64,000 nt of DNA. Origin: Phycisphaeraceae bacterium (GTDB taxonomy: Bacteria > Planctomycetota > Phycisphaerae > Phycisphaerales > UBA1924). The DNA is taken from positions 1,612,001-1,676,000 of the forward strand of contig JACKHF010000001.1 in the NCBI GenBank assembly GCA_020639155.1. The letters run 5' to 3'. The translations under genes and the position numbers were made by a program. Shown here piece after piece: positions 8,684-16,803 of the stretch; the stretch's first letter is position 1, and every line of letters starts with the position of its first letter. The notes below the pieces were generated by a model. The model had not been told where the DNA came from and did no database searches. It saw nothing but the letters and a program-made list of their open reading frames with translations.

Positions 8684-9814
8684 TCAGATGTTCGCTTCAT
8701 TGCAAGCCTGCATCAGTTGAGAGAGCAGATCCATCGACTTTGCAATGGATGAGGTGGATCGAAGCCGATCGGCGGTTTGTGCGGCAATGGAACCGATAGG
8801 ATCAAGGCCCACACACGGGGCAGTCCCGCTGATTTGTCGGCACAGACACTCTGCTGACCATGCGCTGTCCGCTTGTACCGCAGTCTGAAGTTTCGGGACG
8901 CACAAGCGAAGATCTGCAAGGAACGAGTTTCGCAGACTCTGCGCGAGGACATCGGTCTCATTCGTATCTTCTACCAGTTGTACAATCTGTTTCAGCAGCA
9001 CGAACTCGCCAAAGAGAAGAAGCAATGTTTTCTGATCGATCGGCTTGTGCAGGAATCCGTTGATCTGCAGATGATACGCCTGCTCGCGTGCTTCGACGGA
9101 CGGATCACCGGTGAGCATCACAATCGGTACGCGCATCATGCGGTTTCGAACCATGCGCACGAGCTCAAATCCGTTGCTATTGGTAAGATGAAAATCGCAC
9201 AATACAAAGTCGCAGCCTTCCTTTATCTTCTCAAAGGCTCCAACTGCAGAATCTGCGCAGACCAGATCAATATGTGTTTCACGGAGGTAGTGCCTGACAA
9301 GGCGCTGATCGAGTTCCGAATCTTCAGCATACACGAGCGTTCCCCTGAGACGGTGTGGTTCGATTGTCTCGAAGGAATACTGCTCGTTGAGCAGATCGGA
9401 AGTGATTATGGATCGAGCATCGATCGGATCGGTAAAATGTACGCCGATCTCATAAACACGACGGCGAAGCTGGACACATCGCACAACGGTGCCTTGCACT
9501 TTTGTGACTTTGTTTGTCTCCACAAGACTGGGGAGTTCGATCGTGATGCGCGAGTTTGGATATACGAATGATCCATGCAGTAAGCTGATACCCTGGCACG
9601 AGAGATCGCGGGTTGCGGGATAAAAGATTGTTTCAGTGCTGCCAGGGCGTGTCATGGACACACGTACACGAGGCTGCCGATACTTCCAACGGGTGAACTG
9701 GCGCCTGTGGATAACATCAATGGCAGCATTGTGTTGCTCGATCAGATCAAGGAACGCATCGAGTTGATGCTTTGATAGCTCGATGTCGGAAGAATGTGGA
9801 TGTGCTGATTCCAT
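8684..9814 (-). CDS. PilZ-domain and response-regulator receiver protein (copy A) with HPt-like C-terminus
   Basis: A start at 9814 (GGAG 6 nt upstream) gives 376 residues. Residues about 50-150 form a PilZ-like beta domain (RQPRVRV, then YEIGVHFTDPID), the fold that often binds cyclic-di-GMP. Residues about 180-300 form a CheY-type receiver: acidic pocket YAEDSE, phospho-acceptor Asp in LCDFHL, Thr in MLTGDP and Lys in HKPID. The C-terminal about 80 residues look like an HPt four-helix bundle, but the phospho-accepting His is absent (QISGTAP where H-x-L-K-G-x-A is expected). It is a paralogue of the gene at 10402. It probably joins a phosphorylation input to c-di-GMP or surface output. The GTG at 9856 is an alternative start. 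Confidence 0.85.
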   Translation of the reverse strand: MESAHPHSSDIELSKHQLDAFLDLIEQHNAAIDVIHRRQFTRWKYRQPRVRVSMTRPGSTETIFYPATRDLSCQGISLLHGSFVYPNSRITIELPSLVETNKVTKVQGTVVRCVQLRRRVYEIGVHFTDPIDARSIITSDLLNEQYSFETIEPHRLRGTLVYAEDSELDQRLVRHYLRETHIDLVCADSAVGAFEKIKEGCDFVLCDFHLTNSNGFELVRMVRNRMMRVPIVMLTGDPSVEAREQAYHLQINGFLHKPIDQKTLLLLFGEFVLLKQIVQLVEDTNETDVLAQSLRNSFLADLRLCVPKLQTAVQADSAWSAECLCRQISGTAPCVGLDPIGSIAAQTADRLRSTSSIAKSMDLLSQLMQACNEANI

Positions 9815-10059
9815 GGATCTCCGGCGGCGAAGTTTCTGCGGAATGCAGAACACCACGGCTTTCTATATCGGATCAATATGAGAACAAGACAACTGGGGAT
9901 GTTCCCTATTCTGTCCGGTTGATAGCTATCTCCTTGCATTACATGGAGATGGATTGCCAACAAACCCACCCCAAACGCGTGCAGCTCTACCCAGTTCCGG
10001 TGCCGTACTCGGTCTGTGTTATCAGAAACTTCAGATCAACCCAATCCATACTGAGGCGG

Positions 10060-10374
10060 TTATATCATGCAATGCTGGTAGATTTCGACCTTTGGCGGCT
10101 CCATGAGGATTGATCGCCAGCGGGCAAGGTACTGGTGCATCTCTGGATCGTGCTCGACACGTTCCTGATCGCGTTCATAGTCAGCGTGTGTGTGATATTC
10201 GACAACTTCTATGAACCGTTCCGGATCCGATTGATGCTGCAAGAGCCGGATTTGTATTCCACCCGGCTGTTCGTAGAACGGAACCGCTTCGCGCAGGAAC
10301 GCGATGAGTGTATCAGCATCATTTGCATGAACACGAAGATGAAGGTGTATCTCAACCGCGGGTCTGAAACTCAT
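10060..10374 (-). CDS. Small dimeric alpha/beta-barrel protein, ABM-like
   Basis: A 104-residue protein with beta-alpha-beta-beta layout: strand VEIHLHLRVHANDA, helix TLIAFLREAVPFYEQPGG, strand IQIRLLQHQSDPERFIEVVEYH, then DYERDQERVEHDPEMHQYLARW. This is the size and pattern of antibiotic-biosynthesis-monooxygenase (ABM)-type dimeric barrels (the same broad fold as heme-degrading monooxygenases). No catalytic residue can be assigned, so activity is uncertain. It sits between the two PilZ-receiver paralogues on the same strand, 27 bp after the upstream one. A TACGAT hexamer lies 5 nt before the ATG and there is no Shine-Dalgarno. Confidence 0.65.
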   Translation of the reverse strand: MSFRPAVEIHLHLRVHANDADTLIAFLREAVPFYEQPGGIQIRLLQHQSDPERFIEVVEYHTHADYERDQERVEHDPEMHQYLARWRSILMEPPKVEIYQHCMI

Positions 10375-10385
10375 GCGGTATCGTA
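10372..10385 (-). promoter_or_regulatory. Possible -10 box 5 nt before start (10374 gene)
   Basis: The minus strand reads TACGAT, 5 nt, ATG. This is one base closer than the 6-nt spacing seen at ten other starts, so it is weaker support for a leaderless message. Confidence 0.3.
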
Positions 10386-10401
10386 TTACACGATGAGCTG
10401 A

Positions 10402-11589
10402 CTATGCAGCTGCCAACCGCTTGCAGCTCTGCACAAGGGCTTCCAAATCGGTCTTGGATTCACTGGTGCTGGATGTGGCTGCAAGCGTGTTCGCTGCCTT
10501 CTCCGCCACGGTTGCCAGATCATCAAGCCCCGCTTGCGGTGCAGAAGCCTTGATCTGCAGGCAGGCCGCGTATGCGTTGAGGTGATCGTCATTCTCGATC
10601 ATGGATTCAATCTTCTGGGCTTCTTCTGCGAGTGTACGAACGAACGCTTCGTGGAAGCTGCTGTCTTCAACTTCAACGGTTTGCTTCTGTTCAAATCCCT
10701 TCACGATTGCACGCGCGTACATGTACTCTGCAATTGCACGCAGCAGTGTGGTTGCATCTACTGGTTTCTTAAGAATGCCAGCCACCCGCAGCTTGTCGGC
10801 TCGGTCACGGGTTGCCTTTGATACGTCCGAAGTCAACAGCACGACGGGTACCGAGGGCATCTCAGCATTGACCTTCTCAACTGCATCAAGGCCGTTTTCA
10901 CCGCTGGAAAGATGCACGTCGACAAGAAAGAGCTGGCAACCCTCTCTGACTTGGTTGAAGGCTGTTTCGATATCTTCTGGGAACCGGATGCGGAGATGGG
11001 TTGAGCGGAGATAGTGCTGGATAAGTTTCTGGTCCAGCGCCGAGTCCTCAAGGCAGACAATACATCCCTCGAGTTTTTCTGGATCAATTGATTCAATGAC
11101 GTACCGAGGATCATCATCGTCTGAATAGGCAAGCAGTGAGCGCACGTCGATGACATCGTCAAAGCACACACCGATCTCGTGCAAGCGGCCGTGCAAGTGC
11201 AGACACCGTGCGATCTTCCCGTATACAACCTTCTCGACATCATGCATGCCAGCCTTGGGCAGGTTCAGTGTAACTTCGGACCCTGGATAGAGGTAGGAAG
11301 AGTGCAGAATACTCATGCCCTGACACGAGAGATCACGCGAGGCGACAAACACGGTAGACTCTGTGCCACCGGGATGTTTGATTCCCATCTCGATGCGAGG
11401 ATTACGATAGCTCCAGCGTGTAAACACGCGGCGCTTGGAATCAGATTTCTTGCCTGATTCCAGTGCATTGAGCACCTGATCCAACTGGCGGTGCGAAAGC
11501 CCCGCAGAGTTTGTGCGTTGTGACGATGCTTCAATCTTTGGACGCTTAAACTGCATGCGACATTCACCCACCAGTAGCACAAACACCAT
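10402..11589 (-). CDS. PilZ-domain and response-regulator receiver protein (copy B) with degenerate HPt-like C-terminus
   Basis: A 395-residue paralogue of the gene at 8684-9814 with the same order of parts. The PilZ-like region holds RNPRIEMGIKHPGGTES and HEIGVCFDDVID. The receiver domain has acidic CLEDSALDQ, phospho-acceptor Asp in LFLVDVHL, Thr in LLTSDV and Lys in KKPVD. The C-terminal helical bundle reads CLQIKASAPQAGLDDL where active HPt domains have H-x-L-K-G-S-A, so the His is missing here too. An in-frame ATG at 11556 is an alternative start; neither has a clear ribosome site. Two similar regulators in one cluster suggest related but distinct inputs. The target is not identifiable from the sequence. 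Confidence 0.83.
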   Translation of the reverse strand: MVFVLLVGECRMQFKRPKIEASSQRTNSAGLSHRQLDQVLNALESGKKSDSKRRVFTRWSYRNPRIEMGIKHPGGTESTVFVASRDLSCQGMSILHSSYLYPGSEVTLNLPKAGMHDVEKVVYGKIARCLHLHGRLHEIGVCFDDVIDVRSLLAYSDDDDPRYVIESIDPEKLEGCIVCLEDSALDQKLIQHYLRSTHLRIRFPEDIETAFNQVREGCQLFLVDVHLSSGENGLDAVEKVNAEMPSVPVVLLTSDVSKATRDRADKLRVAGILKKPVDATTLLRAIAEYMYARAIVKGFEQKQTVEVEDSSFHEAFVRTLAEEAQKIESMIENDDHLNAYAACLQIKASAPQAGLDDLATVAEKAANTLAATSSTSESKTDLEALVQSCKRLAAA

Positions 11590-11750
11590 ACCAGCGCGCT
11601 GATATGCGCGGAACTGTTGGAATCATCGGATGTTGCGCGTTACGACTCGTGCTTGGGTGTGTGCCTGCGTGTCCAACCAGTCATCACAAACGTTACATTC
11701 ATACTCTGATGACCAATAACGTGTATGTCGCACAACGTTCGCGCAGAGAA

Positions 11751-11775
11751 AAGGCACGGGTCGAGCCCGTGCCTT
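11751..11775 (-). terminator. Rho-independent terminator downstream of clpC
   Basis: A perfect 10-bp stem (AAGGCACGGG / CCCGTGCCTT) encloses a 5-nt loop. On the minus strand it is followed by TTCTCT, extending the T-rich run. It lies 28 bp after the clpC stop. Confidence 0.85.
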
Positions 11776-11802
11776 CAGTGTTTTCAGAAATGTTCCAGCA
11801 GT

Positions 11803-14343
11803 TTAGGTGAAACTCGCAGGCGCAGGTTTCGATTCTGTTTCACTCGTATCTTTTCTTGGCGGCTCAACTTCATGGGATGTGAAGTACAGGTGGTCATCGC
11901 CTTCCTTGTGTGTGACCTCAATGCGCGCGTGATCCGGATATTCACCGGAGAGCACGCCTTCCGCGAGCGGGTCCTCAATGAGAGAGCCCAGGGCGCGACG
12001 CAATGGTCTTGCACCGAAGTCCGGGTTGTACCCTTTCTCGATGATGAAGGTCTTGGCCCGTTCATCAAGCACAAGTTCGATGCCCTTGCCTGCAAGTCTT
12101 TCGGCAACCTTCGCAACTTCGTATTCAATGATTGAGTCGAGGTCTGCACGAGTCAGTGGCTGGAAGACGATGACATCGTCGAGACGGTTGATGAACTCGG
12201 GACGGAAGAACCTCTCGACCTCCTTCATCAGGAGCTTCTTGATGTTCTCGTAGTCCTGCTCAGCACTGCGCTGCTGGAACCCGAACCCGCCACCGCCTCT
12301 GATAATGTCCGCACCAAGGTTTGATGTCATGATGAGGATGGTGTTGCGGAAGTCGACGTGACGACCAAACGAATCGGTCAGCCTGCCCTCTTCCATAATC
12401 TGCAGGAGCATGTTAAACACGTCCGGGTGTGCCTTTTCGACTTCGTCGAGCAGGATTACGGAGTACGGGCGTCTGCGCACACGTTCGGTGAGCTGGCCGC
12501 CCTCTTCATACCCGACATAGCCGGGAGGCGCGCCGACCAGACGTGAGACGTTGTGCTTCTCCATGTACTCGGACATGTCCATATGGATCAGTGAGTCGGC
12601 ATCGCCAAACATGAACTCAGCGAGCGCCTTGGTGAGCAGCGTTTTACCCACACCGGACGGACCGACGAAGATGAACGAACCCATCGGGCGGTTTGGATCC
12701 TTCAGGCCTGCGCGAGCACGACGGATCGCACGGGCGAGCGCCTTGATCGCCGGCTCCTGGCTGATGACACGCTTGTGCAACTCCTTCTCAAGATCAAGCA
12801 GTCGCTGAGCTTCTGCCTTCTCAAGGCGTTGCAGCGGCACGCCGGTCATCTTTGAGACGACCTCGGCAACGACTTCCTCGTTCACCTCGCCGTCAATCTC
12901 GTTTGACTTCTCGCGCCATTCGGCTTGGATATTTTCCTTCTTCTGCTTGAGCTGCTCGGTCTGATCGCGCAGCTCGGCAGCGCGCTCATAATCAGCAGCT
13001 TTCACTGCTTCGTCCTTCTCGACTGCGAGACGCTCGATGTCGGCTTCAAGCTCGGCAAGGTTCGGTGGCTTCGCCATGCTCTTGATGCGCACGCGTGCGC
13101 CAGCCTCGTCAAGCACGTCGATCGACTTGTCCGGCTGCACACGACCGGTGATGTATCGGCCGGAGAGCTCGACAGCCGCACGCAGTGCTGCGTCGGTGAT
13201 ACGTGCGCGATGGTGTTCCTCGTACTTGCCGCGAAGACCCTTGAGAATCTCGAAGGTCTGCTCGTCTGACGGCGGCTCCACAACGATGGATTGGAATCGG
13301 CGTGCGAGCGCCGCATCCTTCTCGATGTACTTGCGGTACTCGTCGAAGGTTGTTGCGCCGATGCACTGGATCTCGCCGCGAGCGAGCGCCGGCTTGAGCA
13401 CGTTGGACGCGTCGATCGCGCCCTCGGCACCGCCTGCGCCAACGAGTGTGTGAAGTTCGTCGATAAACAGGATGACGTTCTTGGCGCGACGAACCTCGTT
13501 CATCACCGCCTTGATGCGTTCCTCGAACTGACCACGATACTTTGTGCCCGCGACCATCATGGCAAGGTCAAGAACGACGAGCCGCTTCTCGTGGAGAATC
13601 TGTGGGACCTCGCCAGCGTGGATACGCTGCGCAAGCCCCTCGACAATCGCGGTCTTGCCGACACCAGCTTCGCCAAGCAGCACCGGGTTGTTCTTTGTGC
13701 GACGGCAGAGGACCTGCACGACGCGTTCGATCTCGACAGCACGTCCGATGACGGGATCGAGCTGGCCTTCCTTTGCGTACTCGGTCAAATCACGGCCGAA
13801 GGAGTCGAGGGCGGGAGTCTGCGACTTGCCGCCACGCTTGCGAGGCTCGCCCGATGGGCCGCTGGACTCGACACCAACCTCGTCTGTGTCTGCACCCTCG
13901 CCTGTGCCCGCGCCGAGAAGACTGAGCACCTCTTCGCGCACTTCTTCCAGCTTCAGGTTCAGGTTGCGGAGCACCTGCGCTGCAACACCGTCGTGCTCAC
14001 GCAGCAGGCCGAGCAACAAGTGCTCTGTGCCGACGTAGTTGTGGTTCAATCCGCGAGCTTCCTCGATCGCGAACTCGATGACTTTCTTTGCGCGGGGTGT
14101 CTGCGGCAGACGCCCCATCGTGACCATCTCCGGTCCTGCACGGACGAGCTTCTCAACTTCGAGACGCACCTTGCGCAGATCGACATCAAGATTCTTCAGT
14201 ACATTCGCGCCAACGCCCGAGCCCTCCTTCACCAGACCGAGCAGGATGTGCTCTGTCCCGATGTACTCGTGGTTGAGTCTCTGGGCTTCCTGATTGGCAA
14301 GCGCCATGACCTTGCGTGCGCGATCTGTGAAACGTTCAAACAT
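11803..14343 (-). CDS. clpC: ATP-dependent Clp protease ATP-binding subunit ClpC
   Basis: The ATG at 14343 has AGGAGG 8 nt upstream and begins MFERFTDRARKVMALA, the normal ClpC start, giving 846 residues. In known systems ClpC is a hexameric AAA+ unfoldase that feeds proteins to ClpP. There are two Clp_N repeats (EYIGTEHILLGL and NYVGTEHLLLGL), then AAA-1 with Walker A GEAGVGKTA and Walker B VILFIDE. A UVR motif follows (DYERAAELRDQTEQLKQKKE), then AAA-2 with Walker A GPSGVGKTLL. The domain set (UVR between the ATPases) separates it from ClpA and ClpB. A short Ser/Pro/Lys tail ends the protein. There is no adjacent ctsR or mcs gene, unlike Firmicutes. Confidence 0.97.
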   Translation of the reverse strand: MFERFTDRARKVMALANQEAQRLNHEYIGTEHILLGLVKEGSGVGANVLKNLDVDLRKVRLEVEKLVRAGPEMVTMGRLPQTPRAKKVIEFAIEEARGLNHNYVGTEHLLLGLLREHDGVAAQVLRNLNLKLEEVREEVLSLLGAGTGEGADTDEVGVESSGPSGEPRKRGGKSQTPALDSFGRDLTEYAKEGQLDPVIGRAVEIERVVQVLCRRTKNNPVLLGEAGVGKTAIVEGLAQRIHAGEVPQILHEKRLVVLDLAMMVAGTKYRGQFEERIKAVMNEVRRAKNVILFIDELHTLVGAGGAEGAIDASNVLKPALARGEIQCIGATTFDEYRKYIEKDAALARRFQSIVVEPPSDEQTFEILKGLRGKYEEHHRARITDAALRAAVELSGRYITGRVQPDKSIDVLDEAGARVRIKSMAKPPNLAELEADIERLAVEKDEAVKAADYERAAELRDQTEQLKQKKENIQAEWREKSNEIDGEVNEEVVAEVVSKMTGVPLQRLEKAEAQRLLDLEKELHKRVISQEPAIKALARAIRRARAGLKDPNRPMGSFIFVGPSGVGKTLLTKALAEFMFGDADSLIHMDMSEYMEKHNVSRLVGAPPGYVGYEEGGQLTERVRRRPYSVILLDEVEKAHPDVFNMLLQIMEEGRLTDSFGRHVDFRNTILIMTSNLGADIIRGGGGFGFQQRSAEQDYENIKKLLMKEVERFFRPEFINRLDDVIVFQPLTRADLDSIIEYEVAKVAERLAGKGIELVLDERAKTFIIEKGYNPDFGARPLRRALGSLIEDPLAEGVLSGEYPDHARIEVTHKEGDDHLYFTSHEVEPPRKDTSETESKPAPASFT

Positions 14344-14768
14344 GTGTCTGCCCTCCTGGGCGTTGTCCTCTCTGCGCGATTGGGGGACCTCAGAATCCTT
14401 TTCGGCCGGACCCAGCGTCAAGATCGCGCCAGTTCCATTTTTCCACCCGGATGTTTCAAGTCCCTCTTTGCGATCGCGCTTTGTTTGGTACTTCAATCTT
14501 CCCAAATAAGGAGATCAATCAGATGGTCCAATAACTAATAATTGTCTGCCTCAGCCTTCTTCCTCTGAATGCTTCTATCTGCCTGCGTCTTCTGTCATCA
14601 ATCACGTTTGATGCAGGCTGATCACGTATGGTGATTCAAACTGCGTGCCAACCATCGGTCCAAACATTGATCGTTCGTGACCAAAGGCGCGACCTGTTTC
14701 GGCAGTACGGCTGCACGCCTGCCGATGTGACAGTGCCCTGTCGGTTGCGATGAGACCGTGTCTCGATG
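14344..14768 (-). other. 425-bp gene-free stretch upstream of clpC
   Basis: I see no credible gene here on either strand. It should hold the clpC promoter and leader. On the minus strand a TTGACG near 14418 could be a -35, but the following GATTCT is a poor -10. There is no CIRCE dyad (TTAGCACTC type) and no CtsR-like direct repeat. Confidence 0.5.
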
Positions 14769-15845
14769 TTAGTCGAGTTTGCTCGCGGTGAATGAGCCGG
14801 CAACGCGATGGCTCCATGTCCATGATGGGCCCTTGCGCGTCTGGTAGTCGTCCATCAACTCGAACCAGTATGACCTGAACGCGTGCTCGCCCAGTCGCTC
14901 GTAGTACGCTTTGACCTTCTTCATGATCTGCGCATCGGTGCCCTGAAGTTCCAGGTACCCCTTGCCGTGGCGCACGGTCTCGGTGTCAAGTGGGAGCAGG
15001 TGGTACCTGCCGAGCAACTGCATGATGTTGTTGGCTGCATACGGCCCAATCCCGGGCAGGTCGATGAGTGCCGCGCGGAGATCGTCGTCAGATATCTTCG
15101 GATCCTCGAACCATGCAGCGTCGAGTGTCGGCGGGCGCTTGCCCCGCATTGCGAACAGCTTTGCCAGTTCGATGATCCGCGCGTCACGGTAGCCGGTCCT
15201 GCATCGGGCCCGCAGTGTTGTGACGCGGGTGCGCGCAAGCTGTTCGGGCGTCGGGAACGCATGCTCGGGGACTGGCATGTTTACGTGCGCAGCGTCACGA
15301 GCCCGTGCTGACGGTTCGATGCGCTTGCCGACGACATCGCACAACCGCGCGTTCATGGTAATGGTGCTCGGCCATTGCACGTTGCAGCTGGTCACAGTTT
15401 TGATGATATCCTCAAACAGTGTCGGGCTGCGCATCAGTCTGCCGCGCCCGCACTGACGAAAACGGGTATCGAGCTTGTGATACTGCTGCAGCGTCACGGC
15501 GGGCTCATCAAGGCGCAACATGCGCTTGATCTGCGCCTTTGTCTGTGCTGTATCATCCTTTGAGAGTTCACGGTTGGCGGTGACCCGGAGCGACTTGCCT
15601 GTCGCATCCTTCAGTTTCTTCGGGAGCTTCTTCGTGTGACGCTGCGTGGACGAGAGATCCCAGTCCTTTGCTGCGTGCTGAGTGATACCGACGCGCACGG
15701 GGCCTGAGTCGAGCGTGAGCACACGCCAGAACGTGCCGGTTTCGGGCACCCAGAAGTTCGGCGCGAGCAGGAAGTAGCCGTATGAGCATACGTCGCGTGC
15801 AAGCACGTAGTCACTCGGCACGCTGATGGTTAGGCGTGTTGGCAT
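14769..15845 (-). CDS. HhH-GPD superfamily DNA glycosylase (3-methyladenine/8-oxoguanine type)
   Basis: A 358-residue base-excision repair enzyme of the AlkA/OGG1 class. Residues about 1-110 form the beta-rich N-terminal domain (FLLAPNFWVPETGTFWRVLTL). The central part has FEDIIKTVTSCNVQWPSTI, a form of the motif seen in OGG1-like enzymes. The helix-hairpin-helix with Gly/Pro and catalytic Asp is LIDLPGIGPYAANNIMQLLGR followed by LPLDTETVRH. I see no four-Cys iron-sulfur cluster, so it is not a Nth/MutY type. Substrate (alkylated or oxidised base) cannot be decided. It lies 31 bp upstream of, and is transcribed away from, no obvious partner; the neighbouring amidotransferase is on the same strand. 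Confidence 0.85.
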   Translation of the reverse strand: MPTRLTISVPSDYVLARDVCSYGYFLLAPNFWVPETGTFWRVLTLDSGPVRVGITQHAAKDWDLSSTQRHTKKLPKKLKDATGKSLRVTANRELSKDDTAQTKAQIKRMLRLDEPAVTLQQYHKLDTRFRQCGRGRLMRSPTLFEDIIKTVTSCNVQWPSTITMNARLCDVVGKRIEPSARARDAAHVNMPVPEHAFPTPEQLARTRVTTLRARCRTGYRDARIIELAKLFAMRGKRPPTLDAAWFEDPKISDDDLRAALIDLPGIGPYAANNIMQLLGRYHLLPLDTETVRHGKGYLELQGTDAQIMKKVKAYYERLGEHAFRSYWFELMDDYQTRKGPSWTWSHRVAGSFTASKLD

Positions 15846-15876
15846 GATCGATCAGATGAGCGAAGAAGGTGTGTGG

Positions 15877-16611
15877 TTACGCGCTGCGACGATGCGCGAG
15901 TGGGAACAATAGCGTTGCGAGATTCACGCACAAACGGTTCGACAATCGCGCGTACATCTCGTAGTGATGGTCCGCGTCCTTCTGCGCAGCTTCCAGCGCG
16001 ATGTGGAGCGTTGACAGACCCTCGCGTTCAAGCTCAAGGAACTTTCCGATGTCCTCACGGTCGCACTCGAAGTGGAACTGGAACCCGAACGTGCGCAGTC
16101 CGGCGCGATACGCCTGCACCTTGCAGTTGTTGTTTGTTGCGAGCAGCGTCGCGCCATCTGGAAGTTCTTCGACCTGCCAGTGGTGCGACTGGAACTGAGG
16201 ATGGTTCCATGCGATCCCCGCGAGCACGGGCTCTGTCTGCCCGGGCGATGTGAGCGAGACCTCTGTCATGCCGCACTCGGGCTTTGGCATCTTTGAGACC
16301 TTGCCACCCAGCGCGTGCGCGATCAACTGCGATCCGAGACAGATCCCGATGATGGGGAGTTCAGCCTCGTGCGCCTGCTTGATGAGATTCACCTCGTCAA
16401 CCAGCCACGGGTGCTTTGCAAAGTCTTCATCGCACGCATTCTGCGGGCCGCCAAGGACGATGAGCGCCTGCACATCATCAATAGACTTCGGCACCGCGTT
16501 CTCATGGAGGTTCGGCTGGCGGATGTCGAGCTTGAACCCGTGATCGCGGAGTGTCATGCCCAGACGACCCGGAACGCCGATCTTGTGATGCTGAAAGACG
16601 AGAATGCTCAT
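15877..16611 (-). CDS. Class I glutamine amidotransferase-like protein
   Basis: A 244-residue protein of the GATase-1 fold, similar in type to stand-alone GMP-synthase-like amidotransferases. The oxyanion region is LIVLGGPQNA, the nucleophilic Cys is in IIGICLGSQLIAHALGG, and the triad His-x-Glu is in FGFQFHFECDR. All three catalytic elements are present. The acceptor substrate is unknown; there is no synthetase domain attached or next door. The start at 16611 has TACCAT 6 nt upstream and no Shine-Dalgarno. It may be co-transcribed with the DNA glycosylase 31 bp downstream. It is divergent from rnr. Confidence 0.85.
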   Translation of the reverse strand: MSILVFQHHKIGVPGRLGMTLRDHGFKLDIRQPNLHENAVPKSIDDVQALIVLGGPQNACDEDFAKHPWLVDEVNLIKQAHEAELPIIGICLGSQLIAHALGGKVSKMPKPECGMTEVSLTSPGQTEPVLAGIAWNHPQFQSHHWQVEELPDGATLLATNNNCKVQAYRAGLRTFGFQFHFECDREDIGKFLELEREGLSTLHIALEAAQKDADHHYEMYARLSNRLCVNLATLLFPLAHRRSA

Positions 16612-16623
16612 GCCGCGATGGTA
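16609..16623 (-). promoter_or_regulatory. Candidate -10 box abutting the start codon (16611 gene)
   Basis: The minus strand reads TACCAT, 6 nt, ATG. The same hexamer and spacing occur before the GTG at 58617. No Shine-Dalgarno is present. Confidence 0.45.
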
Positions 16624-16803
16624 GGAGATTTCCGATCGTGTCTGCCAGTGTTCCGAGGTTGTCTGACATCATGAATCTGTGATTTTCCACACGTCAACGT
16701 GTCTTTATGTACTGGGGCTCTACACTTGTGCTGTGAAGCCGGCAGATTTCAACACCCGGCATGTCAGTTCTAAACCAACTTTCCACCCATATTTGAGATT
16801 CGT

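Noticed and set aside
13291..14538. 415-residue open reading opposite clpC
   Set aside because: It overlaps two Clp_N repeats and the first Walker motif of clpC in the real frame.
14344..14600. CIRCE or CtsR-type heat-shock operator before clpC
   Set aside because: No TTAGCACTC dyad or GGTCAAA direct repeat is present.
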